The notes: generated by a model from the letters alone, not told the origin. A stretch of 64,000 nucleotides of DNA from Sapientia aquatica (GCF_004358105.1 NZ_SMYL01000001.1:620001-684000), one strand, 5' to 3'; counted from the stretch's first letter, positions 17,839-27,856 are shown. A program made the numbers and translations.

Positions 17839-19461
17839 TTACAGCTCTTTCATTTTGCGCCACAGCGTGGTGCGGCTAATGCCAAAGTACTGCGCTGTTT
17901 TAGCCTTATTTCCCTTAAATCGCCGCAAAATCGGGGCGATTTGTTCAGCGGTGATCAAGTAAGAATCTTCTGGCTCGTCTTGATTGGATGGCGCGTCTGA
18001 TTGCATTGCTTGGCCCGCTTCTGAAGCTGGTGCTGCAAGCGACTGCAATTCCGGCATGGCTTGCAACAAGAGTTTGGGCGTTAAGGCTTGCAGTGGCTCG
18101 GCCAACAAAAATAAGGCCAAACGCTCGCAAATATTACGTAACTCACGCACATTGCCAGGCCAAGAATAATGTTCTAACAAGGATTGGCAGCCTACAATTT
18201 CAGCATGCAGGTTGGCGTGCGGTTTCACACCTAGGTTAGCGAGCGCATTTTTTAAGCACCATTCGGTTAAGGCCAAAATGTCGGAACGACGCTCGCGCAA
18301 GGACGGCAGCTTTAACTGCAGCACTGCTAGGCGGTAATACAAGTCGCGTCGGAATTGGCCAGTTTCAATCCGCTGCAACAGGTCGGTGTGGGTCGCGCTG
18401 ATAATGCGGATATCGACTGGAATCGGTCGGGTCGCTCCGACGCGCACGACTTGCCGTTCTTCTAGGACGCGCAACAAGCGTGTTTGTAATGCAAAAGGCA
18501 TTTCACCAATTTCATCCAAAAACAAGGTGCCGCGCTGGGCTGTCTCAATTAAACCTGCGTGACCGCCGCGTCTGGCTCCAGTGAAAGCGCTGTCTTGGTA
18601 GCCGAATAATTCAGCTTCTAATAACGATTCGGCAATCGCTCCACAATTGACTGCTACAAAAGGCGCGCGCGCTCGGTTACTGGCTTGGTGTGTGGCTTGC
18701 GCGGCTAACTCTTTGCCGCTGCCGGTTTCGCCCTGAATCAAGACGCTGGCGTTGGAGCGGGCGAACAAGGTGATATTGCTACGTGCTTGTTGCATCACTT
18801 CCGAATCGCCCTTGAGCGCATCAATGCCGTGCTTGGCGCGTAAGGTGTCGCGGCTGGCCAGGCTTGGCCCAGCTTCGCTGCGCGAGAATTTGGCAATTTC
18901 CAGCGCATCGCTAAAGGCTTGTCGTATCGAATTGGAAGAATACAAAAAGATGCCAGCTAAGCCAGCTTCATCGGCTAAATCAGAAATCAAACCAGCACCA
19001 ACGATTGCTTTAATGCCACGCGCTTTAAGTTCGCTGATCTGGGCGCGTGCGTCCTCTTCGGTGGTGTAAGTGCGTTGCACGATATCAAAGCCAAAGGTGG
19101 ATTTAAATTCGGTCAATTCGGGCATGGTTTGTTGATACGTTACGATCCCAATCGCGGAACTGATTTTGCGGGCGCGCGCCAAGGCCTGCATCACATCGAA
19201 GCCGCTGGCTTTGGCAATAATGACCGGAACCGGAAGGCGGCTTTTGAGGTAGGCCGCGTTGGAACCAGCGGCAATAATGGCGTCGCACCTCTCGGTTTGC
19301 ATCCGCTCTCGCAGCACTTTGACCGCATCTTCGAAACCCAAGTGAATCGGCTCGATGTGCGCGTCGTCGGCATATTCGAGCATGATGTCGCGGAATAAAT
19401 CAAACAACCGCGAGATGGACACCGTCCAGATGATGGGCTTGTCGTTGGAATGAGGAGTCAT
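17839..19461 (-). CDS. prpR: PrpR-type sigma-54 dependent activator
   Basis: This 540-residue protein has an N-terminal PrpR_N ligand domain (about 8-200, [18 protein letters not shown]), then an AAA+ domain with Walker A GETGSGKE (about 245) and Walker [13 protein letters not shown] Fis-type helix-turn-helix closes the protein ([24 protein letters not shown]). PrpR senses 2-methylcitrate and activates propionate catabolism from sigma-54 promoters. Two oddities stand out: the sigma-54 contact loop reads SAFTGA instead of GAFTGA, and no prpBCD-like genes are in the window. The domain family is clear; the propionate role is inherited from the family. Confidence 0.85.
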   Translation of the reverse strand: MTPHSNDKPIIWTVSISRLFDLFRDIMLEYADDAHIEPIHLGFEDAVKVLRERMQTERCDAIIAAGSNAAYLKSRLPVPVIIAKASGFDVMQALARARKISSAIGIVTYQQTMPELTEFKSTFGFDIVQRTYTTEEDARAQISELKARGIKAIVGAGLISDLADEAGLAGIFLYSSNSIRQAFSDALEIAKFSRSEAGPSLASRDTLRAKHGIDALKGDSEVMQQARSNITLFARSNASVLIQGETGSGKELAAQATHQASNRARAPFVAVNCGAIAESLLEAELFGYQDSAFTGARRGGHAGLIETAQRGTLFLDEIGEMPFALQTRLLRVLEERQVVRVGATRPIPVDIRIISATHTDLLQRIETGQFRRDLYYRLAVLQLKLPSLRERRSDILALTEWCLKNALANLGVKPHANLHAEIVGCQSLLEHYSWPGNVRELRNICERLALFLLAEPLQALTPKLLLQAMPELQSLAAPASEAGQAMQSDAPSNQDEPEDSYLITAEQIAPILRRFKGNKAKTAQYFGISRTTLWRKMKEL

Positions 19462-19492
19462 GCTTAATCGGTATGAAGGAGGACGATGTGAC

Positions 19493-19576
19493 TACCACGT
19501 TACAGGGACGTGGTAATCAACGAAATAGCGTTTCAAGCTGTTTCACTGCTGCGAATTATGCGACAGGATTGAAACG
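19493..19576. promoter_or_regulatory. Inverted repeats upstream of prpR
   Basis: The prpR upstream region has two dyads: TACCACGT at 19493-19500 with ACGTGGTA at 19508-19515, and CGTTTCA at 19529-19535 with TGAAACG at 19570-19576. Either could be a binding site for PrpR or another regulator. No convincing -24/-12 sigma-54 element was seen. Confidence 0.35.
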
Positions 19577-19689
19577 TCCGCCAGCTTTTCAACAAAATCC
19601 AGCTTTAGATCAAAAGCCAAAGCTGGATGGGCAGGATTACACACAAAAAAGTGAATCAATTGCTATTGGTTTTGAGCTTCCTCGTGGAC

Positions 19690-20964
19690 TTATTTGAGCG
19701 CAGGTCGAATCGAGTCGAGATTGCCATCGGACGGCAGGGCAGGCACGTTGATGAGCCACATTAATAAGGAATACACATCGACGTTATCAAAAGCCGGTAG
19801 TTGGACATGCTCTTTAAATGACGGGCCAGAGGCGATAAAAATCGCTTGCATGGCTGCGCTTTGATTGTCGTAGCCGTGGGCGCCACCGGAAGTAGTTTTG
19901 ACGTTGGCTTGATCAGCAAGAATCACCCAGCCGACTTCTGGCATGCACACAATGCTTGGGACGCGCGCATTTTGACCGAAATGCAATCGGGCAGGAATAG
20001 TCGCCTTAGCCCAGCACTGCATGTGTTGATGCGGCTTGAGCAAAGCGTCGTTGATGATCTGTTCTTGACCCGTTTGCGGCTCAATTCCAGCATACGCACC
20101 CGCCGTAATCAAACGATAGCTATTGCGTGGCGCAAGTTGATCGAGAACGATAGTGCGACTGGAATCAATGGCGGCCATGCCATGATCGGACACAATCACG
20201 ATATTGGCGTTGATTTGACGTTGATTTAGGCCGCTCAATAACAGCCCAATCACTTGGTCAACATGCGCTGCGGCTTGGGTTGTTAACTCAGAATCTGGGC
20301 CATTCATATGCCCCGAATGATCGACTTCATCAAAGTACAAGGTGATAAAACGTGGGCGCGTTGCGAGCGGTTTGTCCATCCATTCCAACACCGTTGCCAC
20401 ACGCTGTTCGGCGCTGATTTTGCCATTGAATACGCGCCACTCGGATGGTCGCACGCCGTGAATATCCGCCTCGGAACCAGGCCAAAACATGGTCGCGCTA
20501 GGCACACCATTTTTTTGCGCTGTGACCCAAACAGGTTCAGCTTGATCCCACCAACGCCGGTCAATAACAGCCTCGCGATTGCCCAAACTAAAGCGTTGGT
20601 TGGGAATAGTTGCATCTTCCATCGTATTGCCGACGACGCCGTGATGATCGGGCGTGAGTCCGGTGACTAAGGTGTAGTGATTGGGAAAAGTGATCGAAGG
20701 AAAAGCAGGACGCATGGCGTCGGCGACTGCGCCTTGCTTAGCGAGTGCGTTTAAATTTGGCGTGACACCACGGGTTAGATAATCGGGCTTGAAGCCGTCG
20801 ATGGAAATTAAGATCACCGGCGCGGCGTCAGGCTTGGTCTGGATAGCGCTGTTAGATGGCGCCGCAATAACCTTATCGGCTTGATTGGGATGCGCGCACG
20901 CCGTTGCTAGGATGGCGAATAAAAGTACACTTGAATAACTTACACTGCGTTTTAGCCAAGACAT
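19690..20964 (-). CDS. Lipoprotein ectonucleotide pyrophosphatase/phosphodiesterase (alkaline phosphatase superfamily)
   Basis: This 424-residue protein has a lipoprotein signal with lipobox LATAC (Cys about 23). The metal-site motif ISIDGFKPDYL and the nucleophile Thr in FPSITFPNHY are those of the NPP family, followed by TLVTGLTPDHHGVVGN. Later metal ligands are in YFDEVDHSGHMNG, VSDHGMA and GAHGYDN. The enzyme should cleave nucleotide or phospholipid-type phosphodiesters at the cell surface. It stands between prpR and the PP2C-kinase gene on the same strand with gaps over 100 bases, so co-transcription is uncertain. Confidence 0.9.
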   Translation of the reverse strand: MSWLKRSVSYSSVLLFAILATACAHPNQADKVIAAPSNSAIQTKPDAAPVILISIDGFKPDYLTRGVTPNLNALAKQGAVADAMRPAFPSITFPNHYTLVTGLTPDHHGVVGNTMEDATIPNQRFSLGNREAVIDRRWWDQAEPVWVTAQKNGVPSATMFWPGSEADIHGVRPSEWRVFNGKISAEQRVATVLEWMDKPLATRPRFITLYFDEVDHSGHMNGPDSELTTQAAAHVDQVIGLLLSGLNQRQINANIVIVSDHGMAAIDSSRTIVLDQLAPRNSYRLITAGAYAGIEPQTGQEQIINDALLKPHQHMQCWAKATIPARLHFGQNARVPSIVCMPEVGWVILADQANVKTTSGGAHGYDNQSAAMQAIFIASGPSFKEHVQLPAFDNVDVYSLLMWLINVPALPSDGNLDSIRPALK

Positions 20965-21077
20965 CGCTTCACCCCATCCAAAGAAAAAAGTTAGGGGTGA
21001 ATTTTAATAACTAAATATGACGGGCGTATAAATTTTATTAACGTGATCGCTCAACGATGTCATCTTGTGTACAGCGC

Positions 21078-22772
21078 TTAGCTCACCACAACCCAATACA
21101 GTAAGAACAAATTCAATACGAACGATGCAAGCGCGACGCTGCGCCATAACAACACCGGATCGCGCTTGATTAATGGAATAGGGCGCGCTTTATCCAAGGG
21201 TCGACTGGCGCCGCGTTCTAGCGCCAGTAAGAATTCATCGGTGGTTTCAAAGCGGTCAAGGGGGTCTTTTGCGACCGCCTTGAGCAAAATGGTTTCCAGC
21301 CACATCGGCAATTCGGGGCGATAACGACTTGGATTGACCGGTTCACCAAAGCGCGGGCGGTGAAACGGTTCGATTTCGCCGTAAGGATAGTGGCGCGTTA
21401 GCAAGTAATACAAACTAATCCCAATGGCGTAAATATCGGTGCGAACACTGGCCGCGCCGTTCTCAAATTGTTCCGGAGCTAAATACGAAGGCGTACCGGC
21501 CAGTGTATTAATGGTAGGGTTATACCAGCCAGACTGGGCTGTGCCTAAATCCAATAAACGGATTTCGCTGTCATCGCCTAAGTGAATATTGGACGGTTTA
21601 ATATCGCGATGGATGATGCTGCGGCGATGCAAGGCGCCGACCGCCCGCACCAGCTTACAACCGTAACTAACGATCTCGGGCACCGAGAAATAGCGTCCGT
21701 TGTCGATTTTTTGTTGCAGCGATGCGCCAGGATGATAGCTGGTTAAAAAGTATAAATAATTGTGCGGCGTGTGCTGCACCACTTGCGGGAAGAAGCGCGC
21801 CACAACGCGCTTTGCCAACCATGCTTCATGCGCGAAGGCGCTGCGTTCGTGATGATCGCGACCCCGGTCGGGATGCAATGTTTTTAGTACCAACTGGCGA
21901 TTTTGTTGGTCATCAAAAACTCGGTACAAGATGGTGGTAGCCGAAGTGTGCATGACCTCTTGCACGAGCAAACCATCAATTTTTTGCCCAACGGTGAGAA
22001 TGTTAGGCACCGTTAAGTTAATCATCTCTGTTAAGGTATCGCGCAAATCTCCTTCGGGCAGTGCAATGACTTTAATAATGATGGCGCTAATATTGTCTTG
22101 CGAGCCGCTTGATAGGGCGTATTGGCACAGCAAATCGGCGGCATCGTCGGGCAAATCGCCTTCGGGCAGATTGCCTAAAAAGTAGTTGATGGTGGAATCG
22201 TTTAACGCACTCCACAAGCCATCGCTGACCAGCAAGAAAATATCGCCTTGGTGTAATTCACCCATGCCATGATCAATTGCGATCCGCGTGTCTAGCCCAA
22301 TGGCGCGAGTCAACACATGCTGCATTTCCGGTCTATCCCAGACATGATCTTGGGTGAGGCACTGAATTTTTTTATCACGGAATAAGTAGGCCCGGCTGTC
22401 ACCCACGTGCGCGGTGTAATACATGCGTCCGCGCATGACCAAGCTAGTCAAGGTCGTGGCCATGCCGGTCATTTCACCGTGTGTACTGCCCTGATGTTGC
22501 ACCCAGCTATTAATGGCGACGATGACTTTTTCCAGAGCAGAGGTGATTTCCCACGTGTCGGGCGTGGCGTAATAATCGGATAAAAGTCCGCGCACGCTGT
22601 ATTCTGCAGCATCCCGTCCCGCTTGGTTGCCAGAGACTCCGTCGGCAATCGCGGCAATCATGCCCTTGCTGGATAGTTCTGGCTCCAAGGGAGTGACCAT
22701 GCCAACAAAATCCTCGTTCTTAGCGCGATGACCCGCAATCGACGCGTGTTTGATTGAAATGGTTAGTGGCAT
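21078..22772 (-). CDS. PP2C phosphatase - Ser/Thr kinase fusion, membrane-anchored
   Basis: This 564-residue protein joins a PP2C domain (about 1-240; NEDFVG, AIADGVSG, VGDSRAYL, LVSDGLW, SQDNISAI) to a protein kinase domain (about 265-520). The kinase motifs are Lys in LVLKTL, HRDIKPSN, DLG in place of DFG, and APE in YLAPEQFE. A C-terminal membrane helix (about 543-562) suggests tail anchoring with both domains in the cytoplasm. The fusion makes opposed activities in one chain. In other proteobacteria such fusions often sit beside nitrate assimilation genes, which are absent here. The target is unknown. Confidence 0.9.
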   Translation of the reverse strand: MPLTISIKHASIAGHRAKNEDFVGMVTPLEPELSSKGMIAAIADGVSGNQAGRDAAEYSVRGLLSDYYATPDTWEITSALEKVIVAINSWVQHQGSTHGEMTGMATTLTSLVMRGRMYYTAHVGDSRAYLFRDKKIQCLTQDHVWDRPEMQHVLTRAIGLDTRIAIDHGMGELHQGDIFLLVSDGLWSALNDSTINYFLGNLPEGDLPDDAADLLCQYALSSGSQDNISAIIIKVIALPEGDLRDTLTEMINLTVPNILTVGQKIDGLLVQEVMHTSATTILYRVFDDQQNRQLVLKTLHPDRGRDHHERSAFAHEAWLAKRVVARFFPQVVQHTPHNYLYFLTSYHPGASLQQKIDNGRYFSVPEIVSYGCKLVRAVGALHRRSIIHRDIKPSNIHLGDDSEIRLLDLGTAQSGWYNPTINTLAGTPSYLAPEQFENGAASVRTDIYAIGISLYYLLTRHYPYGEIEPFHRPRFGEPVNPSRYRPELPMWLETILLKAVAKDPLDRFETTDEFLLALERGASRPLDKARPIPLIKRDPVLLWRSVALASFVLNLFLLYWVVVS

Positions 22773-23074
22773 AGTTATCCGATTCGATTCTTACGCTGCG
22801 TTTGTGCCCTAAATGTGTAATCTGGTCTTGGCTTGGCCGACCTTATCGAATGTCGATTCAGGCAACCGTCTGGCACACGCTATCAGCAGCAAGGGCTGTG
22901 CCAGCTAAGGCATGATTGTTCGTGGTGCAGAACTAGGTGAATTGCTAACGTTGACTGTCTATTTGAGTGCATCAAACTGGTTTATTTGGGGCATTGCACA
23001 ATTTGAGTGCGTTTTAGGTGTGGGCCGAATAAGATTAGAGAAAAGCAAGCTCGCGGATGCATGGTTATTGCGAT
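22773..23074. other. 302-base gene-free stretch
   Basis: It lies between the phosphatase-kinase start and the acetyltransferase end. One 62-codon plus-strand frame (22912-23100) overlaps the acetyltransferase gene and has no ribosome site. I see no clear hairpin or repeat. Confidence 0.5.
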
Positions 23075-23635
23075 TTAGCGGATTTTCTTCGACATATTAA
23101 TTTCAGAAAACTCGTGCCCGTCGAGTTGGAAGACATCAGATTTTTCCTCGGTGATGACGAAATTGCTGGATTGATAAAGTCTAATTGCCGGCAAATTACC
23201 CGATAAGACTTGCAAATCAATCCAGTTAATTGACGTGGTTTTTAGCAACCAACTTTCAGCGTGCGCCAGCAAAACTTTTCCTAGCCCGATATGGCGCAAG
23301 TCGCGCTGCACGCCCATGCCCAGCAGGCACCGTTTGGCTGATGTAGGTTCGGAATGAGCGCGTAAATCGATGTGACCGATGATTTGCCCAGCATCTCCAT
23401 GACAGAGCCACATTTTGCGCCAGCCAGCTTGGTTGTAAGGCGTGCTTAATCCGCGATAAAACGTAGCAGCCTTTTGTTCAGTCACGACAGAATTCGCGCG
23501 CGCCAGCGGCATGAAATACGGTAAGTCGCCTTTACCGTTGTCACTCAATTGGTCGTTTAAATAAGCAATAAATTGGTTGAAATCAGTGATATTGAAATCG
23601 CTGATGTTGGCGGCGTGTTTATCGTTGGGATGCAC
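23075..23635 (-). CDS. GNAT family N-acetyltransferase
   Basis: This 186-residue protein carries the acetyl-CoA pyrophosphate-binding motif RHIGLGKVL in the block GMGVQRDLRHIGLGKVLLAHAESWL (about 115-135). The usual GNAT strand-helix ending follows, with LSGNLPAIRLYQSSNFVI. The substrate is not predictable. It lies 43 bases downstream of the dioxygenase gene on the same strand and may be co-transcribed. Confidence 0.85.
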   Translation of the reverse strand: MHPNDKHAANISDFNITDFNQFIAYLNDQLSDNGKGDLPYFMPLARANSVVTEQKAATFYRGLSTPYNQAGWRKMWLCHGDAGQIIGHIDLRAHSEPTSAKRCLLGMGVQRDLRHIGLGKVLLAHAESWLLKTTSINWIDLQVLSGNLPAIRLYQSSNFVITEEKSDVFQLDGHEFSEINMSKKIR

Positions 23636-23678
23636 GTGACAGGTTTTCTATGCGTTGTTGACCAGATGGTTGCGGAAG

Positions 23679-24476
23679 TTACCCAAAGCGGAAACTAGAA
23701 ACAGTCAACCCACCCATAAACGTTTTCTCATGATAAACGCAGCTCGCTGCGTCGTCTTCCGCTGCGCCAAGCGCCACCATTAGCGGCAGCAGATGTTCTT
23801 CTCGCGGGTGCGCTGCATGTGCCGCTGGCGCCGCACTCCAATTAGCGATTTGGGCTGTCCGCGCGGCAGTATCGGCTTGTATTAATGAACTGTGTAACCA
23901 TGCATCAAATTGTGCCGAAGCGGCATAGCCAGCCGGCCCAAACTGACGCAAATTGTGAAAGCTTAATCCGCTGCCAATAATCACAACACCTTGCTCCCGC
24001 AATGGCGCTAATGCGCGGCCCAAGGCAATATGTTCAGTCGGATCAAGGCCGACTTTCAAAGATAATTGCACGATAGGGACATCGGCCTTTGGATAGACCG
24101 GATAAATCGCCGAGTACATGCCATGATCGAACCCACGCTGCGCATCCATTCCAGCAGCGATGCCTGCATCCTGAAGTAGCTGTTGAACCTGCTGCGCCAA
24201 TTCGGGCGAACCCGGCGCAGGGTAGCTAATGCGATAGGTGTAGTCAGGAAAGCCGCCATAGTCGTAAATCATTCCCGGCGCTGAACTCGACATCAGCGTA
24301 AATTCAGGCTCTTCCCAATGCGCAGAAATGACCAAAAGCGCTTGAGGCGTGACGCCAAGTTGACGCGGAATGTCTTGCAGCGAAGCTTCCAATTTTGCAT
24401 AGGCATTGCCATATTCCTGCTTCATAAATGGCCAAGGACCACCGCCGTGGGAGATGAAATAGGTCGGGAGTTTCAT
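23679..24476 (-). CDS. ygiD: LigB-type extradiol dioxygenase (DODA / YgiD family)
   Basis: I choose the ATG at 24476 (MKLPTYFISHGGGPWPFM); GGAAG lies about 10 bases upstream, while the ATG five codons earlier has no ribosome site. The product of about 265 residues matches the usual length. Zinc-site His residues are in ISHGGGPW, ISAHWEEPE and FDHGMYSA, and GSGLSFHNLR is typical of the YgiD/4,5-DOPA dioxygenase group. Members open catechol rings such as DOPA. The physiological substrate in bacteria is unclear. Confidence 0.9.
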   Translation of the reverse strand: MKLPTYFISHGGGPWPFMKQEYGNAYAKLEASLQDIPRQLGVTPQALLVISAHWEEPEFTLMSSSAPGMIYDYGGFPDYTYRISYPAPGSPELAQQVQQLLQDAGIAAGMDAQRGFDHGMYSAIYPVYPKADVPIVQLSLKVGLDPTEHIALGRALAPLREQGVVIIGSGLSFHNLRQFGPAGYAASAQFDAWLHSSLIQADTAARTAQIANWSAAPAAHAAHPREEHLLPLMVALGAAEDDAASCVYHEKTFMGGLTVSSFRFG

Positions 24477-24544
24477 AGTTGAGGCTTCCATCGAGGAGTT
24501 AAAATTCTTGTGAAGTGATTGTTTAATGTTTGCATTGCTTTAGA

Positions 24545-26248
24545 ATGCCCAAAACATTTTTTGCAACAGCGCTTATGTCCGAATCGAATTCAAGAAGAAT
24601 AAACCAATTTCATTTATCGAGTGAAACCTTCGCCCGAATCTTATTTTGGGGTGCTTGGTTTTTGCCAACTGTTTTAGCGCTTATGCGATCAGGTGGAAAT
24701 GGTCGTGCCTGGGAATCCTTGCTGTGGTCGGCTTGCATTTGTGCTTTGCTGGCGATTTTGCCAAGGCGGCTGTTTCGTGTGGCCCAATATTGTTCACTGC
24801 TGCTGACGCCTGCGCTGCTTTGGTGGATCGCTTACGCGGCATTAAACGGCATCGGCCCCGGTTGGCAAGCTGCGTTGGCTGCGACCGCCACATCGGTAAA
24901 TGAAACCAAAGATGCGCTTAAATTAGCAATTGATGCGCCGTACTTTGTATTTTTTTCTTTGGTTTGCGTAGCATCCCTAGTCGTTAGCTTTTATCTTTAC
25001 ACGACAACGTTGGCGATGGCAGCCACATCTGCTAAAACCAGCGAAGGTTTGAAATTGATCTTTGCACTGGCGCTACTGCCGTTTGCTTATTCGTATATTG
25101 TTAGCTCGCTGGGCGCGCATCTTCCGATTATTTTCCTCTCTTCGGATTCGAGTTTTTCAACTATTGGCTCGGCGACGAGGTTGGTTTGGGAAGGGGTAGA
25201 CCAAGTTCTGTATGGCGATATTTTGTACGCCGGTCATTCACGTTTGCCGGCAAAAGTTAGCGTGCACGTGAAAGCGCCTCGATTGGCAATGTTCGTTGTG
25301 GGCGAAAGTGTTCGCGCCGGTGGAATTGGAATTGAAAAAATTGAGCGTGGTCCCTGGACCAAAGCCTTGAATGAGCGAGTTAATAATCATCTTGGCGTTT
25401 GGCTACCAACCACTTGCGCTGGGTCAAATGGAACAGCGGTTTCGGTTCCAATGCTAATCACGGAAACTGAACCCAGCAATTACAAGCAATCCGCTACGGC
25501 GCCTTCCGTGCTTGCCATGCTTAAAGCCGCTGGTTATAAAACCGCATGGATTAGCAATCAAGATACTAATGTTTTTAGTGAGTCTGGCCATGACTACTAT
25601 TGGACGATTTCGCGCTCTGCTGGCGTTAGCGATAGCTACGATGAAGAAATGCTGCCAATTGCTAGTGCATTTATCTCTCCCTTGCGCGCGCAACAGAACG
25701 CAATGACAACGCCTTATGCAATGGTCTTGCACATGCACGGAAGCCATTTTAGTTACCAAGAGCGTTATCCAGTGGCTGAATTCGCCAAAGAACCAGAGAA
25801 CCTTTCATCGGACGATTTAACGGAATTACGTTATGAGCGTAGCGAAGAATACAGCGCAAAGGTAATTGTTAAATTAGCCGCCTTATTGGATTCGGTTGAC
25901 TATCCAGCTTTTTTGGTTTTTAGCGGTGATCATGGAGAAAATCTGCCCAGTGATCATAATGGCGTTTTAACTCATCTCGGACCACGCGCGACGATCCGGG
26001 ATGGGACGACGACTAGTTTTGTTTTGTGGAATCGCGCTATGCAACTGAGCGCGGCACCAGACACACTCTTGCGTAATGTCATCAATCAAAACATGATTGC
26101 CCACGTCGATATCGCAAAAATATTCTTAACGCTGTCCGGATTTTCAAATGACGCTGTGACCCCTGCTAAGCAAGTCACAATTTTGGCGCCGGTTGAAGTT
26201 GGTGCGCCGGCTTTTACCGTGAATGACTGTTCATTATTAAAGCCGTGA
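24545..26248 (+). CDS. Phosphoethanolamine transferase (EptA-like)
   Basis: The protein has several N-terminal membrane helices (about 30-215) and a periplasmic alkaline-phosphatase-like domain. Landmarks are the metal-site VVGESVRAGGIG, the nucleophile Thr in CAGSNGTAVSVPML (about residue 297), HMHGSHFSYQ, and FSGDHGEN near the end. The family moves phosphoethanolamine from lipid to lipid A or another surface acceptor; this can change polymyxin sensitivity, but the acceptor here is unknown. The start is uncertain: ATG 24545 is used, TTG 24530 and ATG 24575 are in frame, and none has a good ribosome site. It converges with the TPR-methyltransferase gene, 11 bases away. Confidence 0.85.
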   Translation: MPKTFFATALMSESNSRRINQFHLSSETFARILFWGAWFLPTVLALMRSGGNGRAWESLLWSACICALLAILPRRLFRVAQYCSLLLTPALLWWIAYAALNGIGPGWQAALAATATSVNETKDALKLAIDAPYFVFFSLVCVASLVVSFYLYTTTLAMAATSAKTSEGLKLIFALALLPFAYSYIVSSLGAHLPIIFLSSDSSFSTIGSATRLVWEGVDQVLYGDILYAGHSRLPAKVSVHVKAPRLAMFVVGESVRAGGIGIEKIERGPWTKALNERVNNHLGVWLPTTCAGSNGTAVSVPMLITETEPSNYKQSATAPSVLAMLKAAGYKTAWISNQDTNVFSESGHDYYWTISRSAGVSDSYDEEMLPIASAFISPLRAQQNAMTTPYAMVLHMHGSHFSYQERYPVAEFAKEPENLSSDDLTELRYERSEEYSAKVIVKLAALLDSVDYPAFLVFSGDHGENLPSDHNGVLTHLGPRATIRDGTTTSFVLWNRAMQLSAAPDTLLRNVINQNMIAHVDIAKIFLTLSGFSNDAVTPAKQVTILAPVEVGAPAFTVNDCSLLKP

Positions 26249-26259
26249 AATTTGGAGCG

Positions 26260-27783
26260 CTATTGTTTGCTTAACACCACTATGAGTGCTGAAATCTCGG
26301 TTTTGTTTTCTTGCCTCACCGCAGACGATTTAATCGCTATCACATCAAAATTGTACAGCGCCGATAAGCGCAAAATGTAGTCCTCAGAATGCGCATAGCG
26401 GCAACTAGTTTGTAGTTGAAAATCACGCCCAGTCGCGCTAGAAATAAGTTCTTCCACCGAAAAACAAAATAGACCGCCACCGTTCAATGCAGCCCGAGCT
26501 GCTTTGAATAGTCTGGTTAGATCACCTAAGTAGACAAACACATCCGCAGCAACAATGACGTCAATGTTGTTCGCCGTTTCCATGTACTCGACAATTTCTG
26601 AGCAAGTCAATTCGTCGTATAGATCAAGTTTCGCAGCTTGTTTGATCATGTTGGGGGATAAATCAATTCCGACTAGCTTGCTCGAATAAGGACGTAAAAA
26701 TGGAGCGCAAAGGCCAGTCCCGCAACCCAAATCGAGCATGATAAGTTGATTGGACTGGCGATGTTGAATAATAAGCTGTCCCAATATTTGCGGAGTTTGA
26801 TAGTTTAGAACGCCCACTAAATGTTCATCAAAATGATCGGCATATTGATCAAACAATTCCTTAACGTAGTTAGCCGGAGGCGCCATCGGCGTCGCTCCGA
26901 TCCCCATAGTCGCTAGAACAAAATCAATGTGTTGTTGATCCGCGCCATGCATACTGGCTCTGTTGTACGCTTCGACAGCGTCGCTGCTGCGTTCCAATCG
27001 GCGCAGCGTATTTGCTCGATATAAATGAAGTTTGGCTTCGCTTTCCTTTGATGTGAGTGCACGGTCAAAACTCAACAAAGCCTCATCTAGTCGCCCCAAT
27101 TTATTGAAAATTATGCCTTTATTTGTGTGAGCCTCATGATAGTTACTGCGATGCTCAAGAGCGCAGTCATAACTAGCAATGGCCGCGTTGAATTGCTGTA
27201 AGAGCTGCAGACTTAGACCCTGGGCAAAATAGGCATCGGGATAGTCAGGACGCACAAGCAAAGCCTGCTCTAAGCTTTGCAATGCCTCTTCGTGTTGGTC
27301 GATGGATTGGTAAGCGACAGCGCAGTTGTAGATCGCCTCGGAGTAATTGGGTTGATGCAGTAATGCAGTTCGGTAGCTAGTGATTGCTTGTTGAATGCGG
27401 CCTAAATGTTTAAGTGAATTACCGCGATTATTGTGCGCTATCGCATAGTTTGGCTTTAGCTCGATGGCGATTTCGAGATTATTCAGCCCATGTTGATAGG
27501 CGCCGATGTCGTTTAAGGCTGAACCGAGATTACAAAACGCGCTGGCGTGTTCAATGGTAAAAACAGTCGTCACTGTCTGCAACGCCTGCTGAATTAATCG
27601 GATCGCCTCGCGCGGATTGCCACGTTGCTGCTCAATTACGCCAGAAAAATGCAGCGCATCAAAATGAGTTGGTTCAACCATCAGAATTTGTTGATACAAC
27701 TGGCTGGCGGCATCAAGTTGGCCTTGCTGGTGGAATTCGATTGCCTGTTTTAATTGTTCACTATTTGTTGTTTTATTATTCAT
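26260..27783 (-). CDS. TPR repeat protein with C-terminal SAM-dependent methyltransferase domain
   Basis: This 507-residue protein has about eight tetratricopeptide repeats (about 1-285), for example AIAHNNRGNSLKHLGRIQQA. A class I methyltransferase domain follows (about 300-505), with motif I LIMLDLGCGTGLCAPFLRP and then VGIDLSPNMIKQA. No signal or membrane helix is seen. Similar TPR-methyltransferase fusions modify proteins or lipid-linked glycans, but no substrate can be named. It converges on the phosphoethanolamine transferase and is divergent from clpB. Confidence 0.85.
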   Translation of the reverse strand: MNNKTTNSEQLKQAIEFHQQGQLDAASQLYQQILMVEPTHFDALHFSGVIEQQRGNPREAIRLIQQALQTVTTVFTIEHASAFCNLGSALNDIGAYQHGLNNLEIAIELKPNYAIAHNNRGNSLKHLGRIQQAITSYRTALLHQPNYSEAIYNCAVAYQSIDQHEEALQSLEQALLVRPDYPDAYFAQGLSLQLLQQFNAAIASYDCALEHRSNYHEAHTNKGIIFNKLGRLDEALLSFDRALTSKESEAKLHLYRANTLRRLERSSDAVEAYNRASMHGADQQHIDFVLATMGIGATPMAPPANYVKELFDQYADHFDEHLVGVLNYQTPQILGQLIIQHRQSNQLIMLDLGCGTGLCAPFLRPYSSKLVGIDLSPNMIKQAAKLDLYDELTCSEIVEYMETANNIDVIVAADVFVYLGDLTRLFKAARAALNGGGLFCFSVEELISSATGRDFQLQTSCRYAHSEDYILRLSALYNFDVIAIKSSAVRQENKTEISALIVVLSKQ

Positions 27784-27856
27784 TTGGACTAGTTTGATTA
27801 AGATTGATCCTGATCAAACTTCTTAAATTGTTTCGTAATCAATATGAAAAAGCCCG

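Noticed and set aside
19473-19697. 74-codon plus-strand frame upstream of prpR
   Set aside because: Low-complexity composition, no credible domain, and it lies across the inverted repeats of the promoter region.
22912-23100. 62-codon plus-strand frame
   Set aside because: It overlaps the end of the acetyltransferase gene on the other strand and has no ribosome site.
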